Assembly: GCF_900155535.1 (NCBI RefSeq)
Contig: NZ_LT706964.1
Location: forward strand, 25,017-75,037
DNA from: Corynebacterium urinipleomorphum
GTDB taxonomy: Bacteria > Actinomycetota > Actinomycetes > Mycobacteriales > Mycobacteriaceae
Reading direction: 5' to 3'
Length of the DNA: 50,021 nt
Shown: positions 41,634 to 50,021 of the stretch, piece after piece
Layout of the letters: each line of letters begins with the position of its first letter
How positions within the stretch are numbered: the first letter of the stretch is position 1
Position numbers and translations under genes: made by a program
The notes under the pieces: model-generated
The model's input: the letters and a program-made list of their open reading frames with translations, nothing else
What the model was told of the DNA's origin: nothing
Databases searched by the model: none

Positions 41634-43922
41634 TTAGCCGTTTAACCGGCGCATCAGCTCGTCGAACGGAATCAACTGTGTGTCCTCGTCGACGGAGATA
41701 CCGGAGCGGGCGTGCTGGTTAGCCGGGATGGTCTCCCCGATGGGGATGTCGCCGGTGCGGGGGTGGGACGGGGCGTCGATAAGCTGCTTGCTCTTGTCGC
41801 CACCTTCCCCGAACGATTCCGCGGTGCGCTTGATCCAGCCCGGCGCCCACCAGTTGTCCTCGCGCAGCTCGTGCATGATCGCGGGGACGAGGAGCAAGCG
41901 GATCAGCGTTGCGTCGAGCGCCAACGAAATGATCAGGCCGTAGGAAATGTACTTCATCATCACGATCTCGCTGAGCGCGAATGCGGCCGCGACAACGATC
42001 ATGATCAGCGCCGCCGCCGTGATGATGGAGCCGGTATGCGCCGTGCCGTACTTGATCGCCTGGTCCGTGTCCGCGCCCTTGTTGCGCGCCTCCACCATGC
42101 GGGAGACAAGGAAGACCTCGTAGTCCGTGGATAGTCCGTAGAGGATCGCGATGATGAGCACCAGCACCGGACTCATCAGCGGGCCCGGGGTGAAGCCGAG
42201 CACGCCGGCGCCGAGACCGTCGACGAAGACGAGTGTGAGGAAGCCGAGGGTCGCGCCAATGCCGAGGATATTCATCAGCACAGCCTTCACCGGCAGGATC
42301 ATCGACCCGAACAGCACCGCCATCAGCAGGAAAGTGGCCAGCACCATGTACACAGCCATCCACGGCAAGCGCTCCAGCAGCGCCTCGATCGACTCGACCT
42401 CCATCGCCGGGGTGCCGCCGACATGCAGCTCCACACCTTCCGGGGCATCGATCGCGCGCAATTGCTTGACGACGTCTTCCCCGCCGTTCCTATCCGCCAG
42501 CGTCCCCGACAGGACGAACGTGCCGTCCGGAGTGGACTTGGTCTTCTCCATGGGGGAAGCCAGCCCGGTGACGCCGCGGGTCTGCCAGACGATGTCGATG
42601 AATTGGTCGTTGGTAGCGTTCTCCACCACGAGTTTGACCGGGTCGGTGCGGAAGGCCGGGAACGTCTCGTTGAACTCGTCCTGTGCCTGGCGCACCTGGT
42701 TAGCGGGCGGGAGGTAAGACTCGTTGATGCCGCCGAAGGTGATGCCCACGATGGGCAGGGTGAGCAGCATGAGCGCACCTGCCACACCAGCGATGACAGG
42801 CTTGGAGTGCCGCATGGCCCATGCAGGGATCTTGTACCAGATGGTGTCCTCGATGCGGCGGGCCTTCCGGCTCGTGCGGCGCACCGAGAACTTGTCGATG
42901 TTCCGGCCCAGCATGCTGAACAGCGCCGGCAGCACAGCCACCGAGATGATCGCCGCTAGAACGACCGCGCTGATCGCGCCGTAGGCCACGGATTTGAGGA
43001 AGGCCTGCGGGAACATGAGCAGGCCGGAGAGCGCTACACCGATCATGAGCGCGGAGAAGAACACTGTCTTGCCCGCCGTGGTGGTGGTCTCCGCCACCGC
43101 GGCCTCGATATCCTCAGGCGTGTCGCCGCGCACGTCCAGCTCCTCGCGGAAGCGGGAGACCATGAACAGGCCGTAGTCGATGGCCAGACCCAGACCCAGC
43201 AACGTGATAACGGACTGGGAGAACACGTTGACCTGCTGCACTTGCGCCAGCAGGGACAGCGCGGACAGCGACCCCAGGATGGACAAAATACCCACCACTA
43301 AAGGCATGGCCGCCGCGACGAGACCGCCGAACACGAAGAGCAGGATGATGGCCACGAAGATCAGTCCGATCTTCTCCGCGCGCGCGATGTCGTCGGCCAT
43401 GTCCTTATCCAGTGCACCAGCAATGGCGGTGGCTCCTGCGACTTGGACATCCGTGCCCTCGGGCAGCTGGATGTCGTAGAGTGCGTCCTCGATAGCGCGG
43501 TAGTCCTTCAGCGTTTGCTCGCCGTCGCCCTTCAGACCGATCGCGGCGAAGGCCTTCGTGCCGTCGGGGGAGAGCAGCTGCGGGTTGGGTTTGTCGAAGT
43601 AGCTGGTGATGTGGTCGATCTGCTCCGGGAACTGATCCTGAAGCGCACTGATCTGCCGGTTCGCCTCAGCCATCACCTGCTTGTCGGTCACATTCCCGCT
43701 GACCAGCAGGATCACGTCGCCGTTGTTATCGCGACCGAAGACCTCTTCCTCCACCTTCGCGGCGGTGGTGGACGCGGCACCTGGGTCTTCCCAGCCTTCC
43801 TGGGAGAGCCGGTCGCCCAGTTTGGAGCCCCACAGCACCTGCATGAGCAGAATGATCGCGATGACCACCACCGGGATGATCCGGCGGTGGCGGTAAGCAA
43901 ACTGGCCCCACTTGTAGAACAC
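41634..43922 (-). CDS. cmpL1: MMPL/RND transporter, CmpL1-like trehalose monocorynomycolate exporter
   Basis: A 762-aa RND-type protein: one N-terminal membrane helix, periplasmic porter domain, block of helices, second porter domain and final block. The proton-relay Asp-Tyr pairs are present in LGLAIDYGLFMVSR (first block) and ILYGLSTDYEVFLVSR (second). Its counterpart next to trmB and pck in C. glutamicum is CmpL1, which exports trehalose monomycolate. It is translated in series after the NYN gene (15-bp gap). Its product supplies substrate to the mycolyltransferases at 22.5-26.9 kb. Confidence 0.92.
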   Translation of the reverse strand: MFYKWGQFAYRHRRIIPVVVIAIILLMQVLWGSKLGDRLSQEGWEDPGAASTTAAKVEEEVFGRDNNGDVILLVSGNVTDKQVMAEANRQISALQDQFPEQIDHITSYFDKPNPQLLSPDGTKAFAAIGLKGDGEQTLKDYRAIEDALYDIQLPEGTDVQVAGATAIAGALDKDMADDIARAEKIGLIFVAIILLFVFGGLVAAAMPLVVGILSILGSLSALSLLAQVQQVNVFSQSVITLLGLGLAIDYGLFMVSRFREELDVRGDTPEDIEAAVAETTTTAGKTVFFSALMIGVALSGLLMFPQAFLKSVAYGAISAVVLAAIISVAVLPALFSMLGRNIDKFSVRRTSRKARRIEDTIWYKIPAWAMRHSKPVIAGVAGALMLLTLPIVGITFGGINESYLPPANQVRQAQDEFNETFPAFRTDPVKLVVENATNDQFIDIVWQTRGVTGLASPMEKTKSTPDGTFVLSGTLADRNGGEDVVKQLRAIDAPEGVELHVGGTPAMEVESIEALLERLPWMAVYMVLATFLLMAVLFGSMILPVKAVLMNILGIGATLGFLTLVFVDGLGAGVLGFTPGPLMSPVLVLIIAILYGLSTDYEVFLVSRMVEARNKGADTDQAIKYGTAHTGSIITAAALIMIVVAAAFALSEIVMMKYISYGLIISLALDATLIRLLLVPAIMHELREDNWWAPGWIKRTAESFGEGGDKSKQLIDAPSHPRTGDIPIGETIPANQHARSGISVDEDTQLIPFDELMRRLNG
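41774..41784 (+). repeat. Dispersed 11-bp word, copy 10
   Basis: Exact copy near the 3' end of the transporter gene; the minus strand encodes Leu-Ile-Asp. The next five bases also match copy 2. Confidence 0.7.
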
Positions 43923-43937
43923 GGGCTCTCCTCTTCT

Positions 43938-44609
43938 TTAACCTTTGTTGAGCAGCACCGACAGCGGACGGAAAGGCTGCAGCCAGGCACCTTCTTCCGG
44001 CAGCTGGTCCAGGTTGACGCGCGGCAACGGCTCGCGGAACACCCCGGGGATGTCCTCCAAGTCTACGAATGAAATCGTCTGCGACGTCACCGCCCAGCTG
44101 GCGTGTTCGTGGAATCCGAGCACGGTGACGGGCAGGCCGTCGGCAGCGAGCTCGTCCAGAAGTTCCTGGAAGTTCTGGCCGTCAGCAGACGCCACGACAA
44201 CGCCGCGCAGTACGCCCTCAGCTTGGCGACGCCGAATGTGCTGCACCATGTCTGCATCCACGTCCGAGTCCTCGTCCGCCTTCGGCTTGGCAAACACTGC
44301 GAAACCGACATTGCGCAGGGCCTCCACCCACGGGCGGACCACATCGGCGCTGCCCGGTGCGACGTTGGTGAACACAGTCGCTTCCGGTTCGACGGTCGTG
44401 CCGGTCTCAGCGCCGAGCTCCACGGTGCGCATGGCCAGCCAGCGGCCGATGGCGTCGAAACGCGGACGGTAGGCGGCGGTCGGGCGTCCGCCGAGGATGG
44501 CGCCCAAGCCCATGTCCAGGTTGGGGGCGTCCCACACCAGCAGCAGATTGTCCGGTCCGGCTTCGGCACCGGCGGTATAGGGGTGTGTGGTCGTGTGCAG
44601 GTCTGTCAT
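43938..44609 (-). CDS. NYN-domain protein
   Basis: A 223-aa protein with a NYN/PIN-like ribonuclease fold: [15 protein letters not shown] near the start, a middle [15 protein letters not shown] acidic motif, and [16 protein letters not shown]. The conserved acidic residues would bind a metal for RNA cleavage, though activity is not proven for this family. The start overlaps the trmB stop by 4 bp (ATGA), so the two genes are coupled; both act on RNA. Confidence 0.85.
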   Translation of the reverse strand: MTDLHTTTHPYTAGAEAGPDNLLLVWDAPNLDMGLGAILGGRPTAAYRPRFDAIGRWLAMRTVELGAETGTTVEPEATVFTNVAPGSADVVRPWVEALRNVGFAVFAKPKADEDSDVDADMVQHIRRRQAEGVLRGVVVASADGQNFQELLDELAADGLPVTVLGFHEHASWAVTSQTISFVDLEDIPGVFREPLPRVNLDQLPEEGAWLQPFRPLSVLLNKG

Positions 44610-45418
44610 TTCTTCACCCACAGGTACTCGCGGATCACGTGGTCTTTGTCCAGGCCCTTGCCCTCGAACTTCGTGATCACTTGGCGGTCGGTCAGAATGG
44701 GGGCATCGTCCCACGGCCAGCCCTTGTACTCCAAGGTGGGCTCCACCTCGACGAGCTCGTCGATCCACTCCGCGTAGTCCGCGTGGTCCGTGGCTACGTG
44801 GAGCACTCCGCCCGGCTTGAGGCGTGTGGAGATGAGGTTCAGCGTGCCGGACTGGATGATGCGCCGCTTGTGGTGGCGCGCTTTCGGCCACGGGTCCGGG
44901 AAGAAGATGCGCACCGCGTCGAGCGATTCCGGTGCGATCATGCGGGCGAGCACCTCGACACCGTCGCCGCGGATCATGCGCACGTTGTCGATGTCTCCGC
45001 GCACAACGGAACCCAGCAGCTTCGCCAGACCCGGCTTGTACAGCTCCACCGCGATGATGTTCGTGTCCGCCTCCAGCGGAGCCATCGCCGCCGTGGACGT
45101 TCCCGTGCCCGAGCCGATCTCCACGATCGTCGGGTGGCCGGCACGGCCGAACCACTCGTCGTAGTCGATCCACTGCTCGTCGGCAGTACCGTCAAGAACT
45201 GTGCCGAGGCGGGGCCAGTGTTCGTCGAAAAGCGACTGCTGATTATCGGTCAGCGTGCCGCGGCGGAAGGTGACCGACCCCAAGCGCGGGTAGTCCAGGC
45301 CGGTGTCGAACTCGGTCTGCGGCGGGCGGCCGTGCGGGAGCTCGCCGAGCTCCTCCCGGCTCTCTACTCGGCCCTCTTCTCGGCTGCGATCGTTTTCGTT
45401 CACGATCATATTGTCCAC
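44606..45418 (-). CDS. trmB: tRNA (guanine-N7-)-methyltransferase
   Basis: A 270-aa SAM methyltransferase that modifies G46 in the tRNA variable loop. [10 protein letters not shown] is the SAM-binding loop (about 97-106), and [15 protein letters not shown] near residue 173 is the TrmB hallmark. An N-terminal extension of about 45 charged residues is typical for actinobacteria. The start is uncertain: GTG 45418 or ATG 45409, neither with a strong ribosome site. Confidence 0.95.
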   Translation of the reverse strand: MDNMIVNENDRSREEGRVESREELGELPHGRPPQTEFDTGLDYPRLGSVTFRRGTLTDNQQSLFDEHWPRLGTVLDGTADEQWIDYDEWFGRAGHPTIVEIGSGTGTSTAAMAPLEADTNIIAVELYKPGLAKLLGSVVRGDIDNVRMIRGDGVEVLARMIAPESLDAVRIFFPDPWPKARHHKRRIIQSGTLNLISTRLKPGGVLHVATDHADYAEWIDELVEVEPTLEYKGWPWDDAPILTDRQVITKFEGKGLDKDHVIREYLWVKK

Positions 45419-45709
45419 GAGCTCTCAATCCTGTGCGTGATGCCCCCCGCTTAGGGGAAGCAAAAGGACCTTGCCGGGGCTGTGCGGGGTGGCGACACCA
45501 CATTCCCATCCGACTGCCGCCGGTGCCCGAGTAAGGGCAGCTTAATGGCGTGAACGGGCGCGATTAATGGGGGCGCACCCACACTCTTTTGGGGGTAGTA
45601 CTTTTGTAGTTTCAACGCCCTTAAATGGGCGGTTATGGAGTTGGGGCGGGGAACGGGGGTAGTCCGATACCCTGAATAAAGGAACCGCCGATGATTTAGA
45701 GGAGAAGCA
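45419..45709. promoter_or_regulatory. Divergent control region between trmB and pck
   Basis: The trmB side is GC-rich with several short complementary segments, such as CTGCCCTTACTCGGGC, but fits no riboswitch I can name. The pck side holds GTAGT-N6-GTAGT at about 45594-45609 beside an AT-rich TACTTTTGTAG, and TACCCT at 45668-45673 as a candidate -10. GGAG at 45701-45704 is the pck ribosome site. pck is strongly carbon-regulated in corynebacteria, so the AT-rich tract is a reasonable place for regulator sites; none is identified with confidence. Confidence 0.4.
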
Positions 45710-47524
45710 ATGGTCGCTGCAGTGAAGCTGTTGGAGGGGCAGGCCCCCACCGAGAACGAGCAGTTGATCAACTGGATCAACGAAGCAGTCGAATTGTTCC
45801 AGCCGGAGAAGGTGGTTTTCGCTGACGGCTCTCAGGAGGAGTGGGACCGTCTCGCCGCCGAACTGGTGGAGAAGGGCACGCTGATCAAGCTGAACGAGGA
45901 GAAGCGCCCGAACAGCTTCCTCGCCCGCTCCCACCCGTCCGATGTGGCGCGTGTGGAATCCCGCACCTTCATCGCCAGCGAGACCCCCGAAGGCGCCGGC
46001 CCGACTAATAACTGGGTCGCCCCGGACGAGCTCAAGGCTGAGATGACCGAGCACTTCCGTGGATCCATGAAGGGCCGCACCATGTACGTGGTGCCGTTCT
46101 GCATGGGCCCGATTTCCGACCCGGACCCGAAGCTGGGCGTGCAGCTCACGGACTCCGAGTACGTGGTCATGTCCATGCGCATCATGACGCGCATGGGCCA
46201 GGAAGCGCTGGACAAGATCGGCAAAGACGGCGACTTCGTGCCGTGCCTCCACTCCGTCGGCGCCCCGCTCGAGCCGGGCGAGGAAGATGTGGCGTGGCCG
46301 TGCAACGACACCAAGTACATTTCCCAGTTCCCGGAGACCAAGGAGATCTGGTCCTATGGCTCCGGATACGGCGGCAACGCCATCTTGGCCAAGAAGTGCT
46401 ACGCGCTGCGCATCGCTTCCGTGATGGCCAAGGAAGAGGGCTGGATGGCCGAGCACATGCTCATCCTCAAACTCATCGATCCGGAGGGCAAGGCTTACCA
46501 CCTCACCGGCGCGTTCCCGTCCGCCTGCGGCAAGACCAACCTGGCCATGATCACCCCGACCATCCCGGGCTGGAAGGCCGAGGTCGTTGGCGACGACATC
46601 GCGTGGCTCAAGCTGGGTGAGGACGGCCTCTACGCCGTCAACCCTGAGAACGGCTTCTTCGGTGTCGCGCCGGGCACCAACTACGAGTCCAACCCGAACG
46701 CGATGCGCTCCATGGAGCCGGGCAACACACTGTTCACCAACGTCGCACTCACCGATGACGGCGATGTCTGGTGGGAAGGCATGGACGGCGAGACCCCGGA
46801 GCACCTCATCGACTGGCAGGGCAACGACTGGACGCCGGAGTCCACCACCCCGGCCGCCCACCCGAACTCCCGTTACTGCGTGCCCATCACCCAGTGCCCG
46901 TCTGCTGCCGAGGAATTTGACGACTGGTGCGGCGTGAAGGTGGACGCGATCCTCTTCGGTGGCCGCCGCCCGAGCACGATCCCGCTGGTCACCGAGGCCC
47001 GCGAATGGAACCATGGCACGATGATCGGCTCTCTGCTGGCCTCCGGCCAGACCGCCGCTTCCCTGGAGGCGAAGGTCGGCTCCCTGCGCCACGACCCGAT
47101 GGCCATGCTTCCGTTCATCGGCTACAACGTCGGCGACTACATCCAGAACTGGATCGACCGCGGCAACGAGGGCGGCGACCGCATGCCGTCCATCTTCCTG
47201 GTCAACTGGTTCCGCCGCGGCGAGGACGGCCGCTTCCTGTGGCCGGGCTTCGGCGAGAACTCCCGCGTGCTCAAGTGGATCGTCGACCGCATTGAGGGCC
47301 GCGTTGAGGCTGACGAGACGGTCGCAGGCAACGTCGCCCGCGCCGAGGATCTCGACCTGGAGGGCCTGGACACCCCGATCGAGGACGTCCGCGAGGCACT
47401 CGCCGTCAACCCGGAGGAGTTCCGCGCCGACTTCGAGGAGGGCAAGGAGTACCTGGGCACCCTCGGCGACCGTGTCCCGCAGGAGATCTTCGACGAGCTG
47501 GAGAAGTCCCGCTCGATGATCTAA
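45710..47524 (+). CDS. pck: Phosphoenolpyruvate carboxykinase (GTP)
   Basis: This 604-aa enzyme converts oxaloacetate and GTP to phosphoenolpyruvate, the first step of gluconeogenesis. The kinase-type P-loop [12 protein letters not shown] (about 268-279) holds the active-site cysteine of the GTP-dependent class, and [10 protein letters not shown] near residue 421 is a further signature. Length is normal. It converges with the mtrP-like gene with 3 bp between stop codons and no terminator. Confidence 0.98.
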   Translation: MVAAVKLLEGQAPTENEQLINWINEAVELFQPEKVVFADGSQEEWDRLAAELVEKGTLIKLNEEKRPNSFLARSHPSDVARVESRTFIASETPEGAGPTNNWVAPDELKAEMTEHFRGSMKGRTMYVVPFCMGPISDPDPKLGVQLTDSEYVVMSMRIMTRMGQEALDKIGKDGDFVPCLHSVGAPLEPGEEDVAWPCNDTKYISQFPETKEIWSYGSGYGGNAILAKKCYALRIASVMAKEEGWMAEHMLILKLIDPEGKAYHLTGAFPSACGKTNLAMITPTIPGWKAEVVGDDIAWLKLGEDGLYAVNPENGFFGVAPGTNYESNPNAMRSMEPGNTLFTNVALTDDGDVWWEGMDGETPEHLIDWQGNDWTPESTTPAAHPNSRYCVPITQCPSAAEEFDDWCGVKVDAILFGGRRPSTIPLVTEAREWNHGTMIGSLLASGQTAASLEAKVGSLRHDPMAMLPFIGYNVGDYIQNWIDRGNEGGDRMPSIFLVNWFRRGEDGRFLWPGFGENSRVLKWIVDRIEGRVEADETVAGNVARAEDLDLEGLDTPIEDVREALAVNPEEFRADFEEGKEYLGTLGDRVPQEIFDELEKSRSMI

Positions 47525-47527
47525 GGG

Positions 47528-48325
47528 CTACGCTCGCAAAACCAGCACCAGGTTCGACACCGCGAACTCCCTCACCACCGGCACCGAGGTGAGCCACCAG
47601 GCCCAGCTTGGGTGGTAGCGGGGGAACGCGGTGATTTTTTCTGCCCCGCAGCTCTCCGCCCAGTCCAGACCCCATTTCGCGGAGACCGCGAACAGCGATT
47701 CGCCCCACACGTTCTTCGGCGGGCGCCCGTGGATGCGCTCGTAGCGCCGCCGCGCGAAATCGCCGCCCACGTAGTGCGGCCACAGTCCCGTCTCGTGCCC
47801 GCCGAACGGCCCCAGCCACACCGTGTAGCTGATCACGACCAGCCCGCCGGGACGCGTCACCCGCAGCATCTCGTGGCAAAGCGTCGCCGGATCCGGCACG
47901 TGCTCGACCACATTCGACGAGTACGTCACATCGAACACGCCGTCTTTGAACGGCAGCGCTGTACCGTCGCCGCGCACAGCCCCGTATCCGCTCAAGCCCG
48001 CCGCCGACATTTCGCTTATCGACGGCTCCAGACCCACATACCCCGCCCCCCTTTCCCCGAACGCCTCGGCGAAGTACCCGGGCCCGCCGCCGACGTCTAG
48101 GACACGCTGGCCGTTCAGGCCTGCTCCTTTCACGTCCTCGCTGAGCGCTTCGAGTAACGCGGCTGTGTCCTGCGCCAACGCCCCGTAAAAGATTTCGGGC
48201 CGGGTCTGCTCGTGCTTGAACGACCGCAGCAACCTCACTGAGCGCTTCAACGTCGCCAACTGCCGGGTGCGTCTCAAGCGAATATCCACTTCAGTGACAC
48301 TAACACCGTTACCATTCACAACCAT
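47528..48325 (-). CDS. mtrP: SAM-dependent methyltransferase, MtrP-like
   Basis: A 265-aa class I methyltransferase: VLDVGGGPGYFAEAFG is SAM motif I, followed by LEPSISE, DGTALPFKDGVFDVTYSSNVVEHV and a hydrophobic C-terminal region. In C. glutamicum the gene beside pck encodes MtrP, needed for efficient trehalose mycolate transport; this placement supports the same role here, alongside the CmpL-type exporter 4 kb away. ATG 48325 gives the family-length protein; an upstream in-frame ATG at 48433 would run through the toxin-antitoxin promoter. Confidence 0.85.
   Translation of the reverse strand: MVVNGNGVSVTEVDIRLRRTRQLATLKRSVRLLRSFKHEQTRPEIFYGALAQDTAALLEALSEDVKGAGLNGQRVLDVGGGPGYFAEAFGERGAGYVGLEPSISEMSAAGLSGYGAVRGDGTALPFKDGVFDVTYSSNVVEHVPDPATLCHEMLRVTRPGGLVVISYTVWLGPFGGHETGLWPHYVGGDFARRRYERIHGRPPKNVWGESLFAVSAKWGLDWAESCGAEKITAFPRYHPSWAWWLTSVPVVREFAVSNLVLVLRA
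48014..48024 (-). repeat. Dispersed 11-bp word, copy 11
   Basis: Exact copy on the minus strand inside the mtrP-like gene; read in that gene's frame it encodes Ser-Ile-Ser. Confidence 0.7.
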
Positions 48326-48335
48326 GCGTGTTAGT
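48299..48335. promoter_or_regulatory. Inverted repeat in the divergent mtrP / antitoxin promoter
   Basis: ACTAACAC (48299-48306) and GTGTTAGT (48328-48335) are perfect 8-bp inverted arms 21 bp apart. The right arm overlaps TAGTTT (48332-48337), the candidate -10 of the antitoxin gene 6 nt before its ATG, and the pair flanks the mtrP start. It is a good candidate autoregulatory operator. Confidence 0.5.
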
Positions 48336-48343
48336 TTGGCACC

Positions 48344-48646
48344 ATGACCAGCACGCACGCTTACCGAAGGAGGGTCCTTGGACCAGATCACTTGAATGGA
48401 CCCCGCGATGTTCCTGCGCGCGATGTTCCGCATGAGGTCGACCGTCTACGCCGCGAGCTCGAGGAAGGGGCATCCTTCATTCTCACCGACGACGGAGTGC
48501 CGATTGGAAGACTCACCGCTTTGAATGAGCTCCGAGTTTCTCCCGCTCAGAGCCAATCTAGCTGGGCAGACTTTGATCTTGAGCCGACAAATGACGGTCC
48601 TAGTGTCATGGATATTCTTGACGAGTTGAGGGAAGACAGACTGTGA
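48344..48646 (+). CDS. Phd/YefM-type antitoxin
   Basis: A 100-aa protein whose middle (VPHEVDRLRRELEEGASFILTDDGVPIGRLTAL) follows the Phd pattern of a helical N-terminal DNA-binding part and the VPIGRL strand, with an acidic toxin-binding tail (WADFDLE). The start is unclear. ATG 48344 fits a leaderless promoter. A better ribosome site (AAGGAGG, about 48367-48373) precedes a TTG at 48378 that is out of frame and stops after five codons, as if the original start had suffered a frameshift. Confidence 0.75.
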   Translation: MTSTHAYRRRVLGPDHLNGPRDVPARDVPHEVDRLRRELEEGASFILTDDGVPIGRLTALNELRVSPAQSQSSWADFDLEPTNDGPSVMDILDELREDRL

Positions 48647-49041
48647 AAATGGCCCAACCGCTCGTGTATGTAGACACTTCGGCTGCTGCCTCACTGTTGA
48701 AAACGGAGGCACAGTCGTTGGCTCTCAAAGAGTGGTTGGTGAATTCCGAAAGCTCGCTGATTTCCTCAGCATTATTAGAAACCGAGCTTCGGCGCGTGGC
48801 AATGAGAACAGGCGCATCTCAAACTCGTGCCACTGCCATTATGATGAGGATTGCACAGGTGCAATTGGACCAGCCTATTTTGCGTTCTGCAGGCCAATTA
48901 AAGGGCCCATTTTTGCGGTCACTGGATGCGATCCATATCCAAACCGCGTTGATGATAGGTGCGCGCACTGTTCTCACATACGACAAGCGCATGATGGAGG
49001 CTGCCGCGTACTTCGATATGGATGTGTTGGCACCCGCGTAA
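48643..49041 (+). CDS. vapC: PIN-domain ribonuclease toxin (VapC-like)
   Basis: A 132-aa PIN toxin with all four acidic residues in place: Asp11 (VDTSA), Glu46 (LLETELRR), Asp95 (LDAIH) and Asp114 (TYDKRM). Such toxins cleave tRNA or rRNA when the antitoxin is degraded. The GTG start overlaps the antitoxin stop by 4 bp; ATG 48649 is an alternative. Codon use is visibly AT-richer than its neighbours (for example TTATTA and ATTTTG), which suggests recent acquisition. Confidence 0.85.
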   Translation: MKMAQPLVYVDTSAAASLLKTEAQSLALKEWLVNSESSLISSALLETELRRVAMRTGASQTRATAIMMRIAQVQLDQPILRSAGQLKGPFLRSLDAIHIQTALMIGARTVLTYDKRMMEAAAYFDMDVLAPA

Positions 49042-49055
49042 GATCAGCCGGGATG
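49039..49055 (+). promoter_or_regulatory. Possible leaderless promoter of the GT4 gene
   Basis: TAAGAT (49039-49044) overlaps the toxin stop and lies 8 nt before ATG 49053. Confidence 0.4.
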
Positions 49056-50021
49056 AAGATCCTCTTGCTGTGCTGGCGCGACACCACCCACCCTCAAGGC
49101 GGCGGCAGCGAACGCTACCTGGAGCGTGTCGGCACGTACCTGGCCAGCCAGGGTCACGAGGTCATTTACCGGTGCGCCAGCCACACCGACGCACCGCACC
49201 GTTCGCTTCGCAGCGGCATCCGCTTCCAGCGCTACGGCGGAAAATACACCGTCTACCTGCGCGCTCCTTTTGCGGTGTGGGGGAGTGGGGCTGACGTTGT
49301 CGTCGATACGCAAAATGGCATCCCGTTTTTTGCGCGGTTGTTCACGCGCCGGCCGGTTGTGCTGCTGACGCACCATTGCCACAAAGAGCAGTGGCCCGTG
49401 GCTGGTCCGGTGATCGGGCGGTTGGGCTGGTTCCTGGAGTCGACACTGGCGCCCCTGGTGTACCGCGGCGCGCAATATGTGACCGTGTCAGAGGCTTCCC
49501 GCGCGGACTTGGTAGCGCTCGGCGTGAACCCGTCCGACATCGCGATCATCGAGAACGGCGTCGATCCCGTCCCCGCCGACCTTCCCTCCCTGCAGCCCGA
49601 CGGCAAGACTCACCTTGTCGTCCTCTCCCGCCTCGTGCCGCACAAGCGCATCGAACAGGCCATCGACACCGTCCGCGACCTGCCCGGCGTGGTCCTGGAC
49701 ATCATCGGGTCCGGCTGGTGGGAAGACCAGCTGCGCGCCTATGCAGCCGACCTCGGCGATCGGGTCATCTTCCACGGCCACGTTGGCGACGACCTCAAGC
49801 ACGCCCTTCTCGCGCGTTCTGACCTGCACCTCATGCCGTCGGCCAAGGAAGGGTGGGGCATCGCGGTTGTGGAGGCCGCCCAGCACGCCGTCCCCACAAT
49901 CGGCTACCGCGAAGCCGGCGGCCTGCGCGACTCCATCATCGACGGTGAGACCGGCCTTCTCGTGGACACTGAAGCAGAGTTTCGAGCCGCCGTCCGCGAA
50001 CTCGTCGCCGACCCTGCCCGC
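49053..50021 (+). CDS. GT4-family glycosyltransferase (3' end beyond window)
   Basis: The frame is open for 323 codons to the window edge. It has the GT-B N-terminal domain start KILLLCWRDTTHPQGGGSERYL, then the C-terminal nucleotide-sugar half with LSRLVPHKRIEQAI and the donor motif SAKEGWGIAVVEAA. It would transfer a hexose from a nucleotide or prenyl donor. In C. glutamicum glycosyltransferases follow mtrP in a mycolate/lipoglycan locus; that this is the same gene is inference. The toxin-antitoxin pair sits between it and mtrP. Confidence 0.88.
   Translation, partial: MKILLLCWRDTTHPQGGGSERYLERVGTYLASQGHEVIYRCASHTDAPHRSLRSGIRFQRYGGKYTVYLRAPFAVWGSGADVVVDTQNGIPFFARLFTRRPVVLLTHHCHKEQWPVAGPVIGRLGWFLESTLAPLVYRGAQYVTVSEASRADLVALGVNPSDIAIIENGVDPVPADLPSLQPDGKTHLVVLSRLVPHKRIEQAIDTVRDLPGVVLDIIGSGWWEDQLRAYAADLGDRVIFHGHVGDDLKHALLARSDLHLMPSAKEGWGIAVVEAAQHAVPTIGYREAGGLRDSIIDGETGLLVDTEAEFRAAVRELVADPAR

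Noticed and set aside
45425..45545. Cobalamin or other known riboswitch in the trmB leader
   Set aside because: The GC-rich segments do not contain the conserved boxes of any riboswitch class I know, and trmB is not a usual target.

Overview
This GC-rich window comes from a Corynebacterium-type actinobacterium (order Mycobacteriales). The call rests on an uninterrupted set of mycolic acid and arabinogalactan genes: glf, glfT2, a PAP2 phosphatase, ubiA, aftB, two mycolyltransferases, a cutinase-like protein, fadD32, pks13 and accD4. It is supported by LGFP cell-wall repeats, a MmpL/CmpL transporter and an MtrP-like methyltransferase. The species cannot be fixed from the sequence alone.

Layout. 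1-7.1 kb: the 3' end of pheA, a histidine phosphatase, a small zincin and a septum-formation-family protein, then serS, an acyltransferase, a HAD phosphatase and glpK. 7.1-17.1 kb: an envelope amidase (minus strand), glf, a GAP-family membrane protein divergent from its probable TetR repressor, a Na+/H+ antiporter converging with a GT87 glycosyltransferase, a 77-aa three-helix-bundle protein, an HNH protein, and an intergenic tract with three copies of a hairpin repeat. 17.1-36.8 kb: the collinear cell-wall cluster, which builds galactan (GlfT2), makes the decaprenyl-phosphoryl-arabinose precursor (UbiA, PAP2), adds arabinose (AftB, GT87 protein), synthesises mycolate (FadD32, Pks13, AccD4) and transfers it (mycolyltransferases). 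It ends in an unlisted 30-codon ORF and a terminator. 36.8-37.4 kb: a VapBC module whose toxin carries an internal deletion. 37.4-45.4 kb, all minus strand: trmB, a NYN protein, a CmpL-type mycolate exporter, a flippase-like membrane protein, a probable tuberculostearate pair (TmsA/TmsB type) and a DUF3054 protein. 45.7-50 kb: pck, an mtrP-like methyltransferase, a second (Phd/PIN) toxin-antitoxin pair and the start of a GT4 glycosyltransferase.

The most unusual observation is not a gene. The 11-bp word CGTCGATAAGC occurs nine times exactly, and twice more with one terminal mismatch, across the 50 kb. It appears on both strands, mostly inside genes and in several reading frames, so it looks like a selected dispersed DNA word. 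Other points: many genes show a TANNNT box 6-8 nt before the start codon, suggesting leaderless transcription; there are three 8-bp-arm hairpin repeats upstream of glfT2; OmpR-type 11-bp direct repeats lie between a GT87 gene and a small protein gene; and a TetR operator pair separates divergent genes. All functional calls are by family recognition from the sequence; no searches were run.
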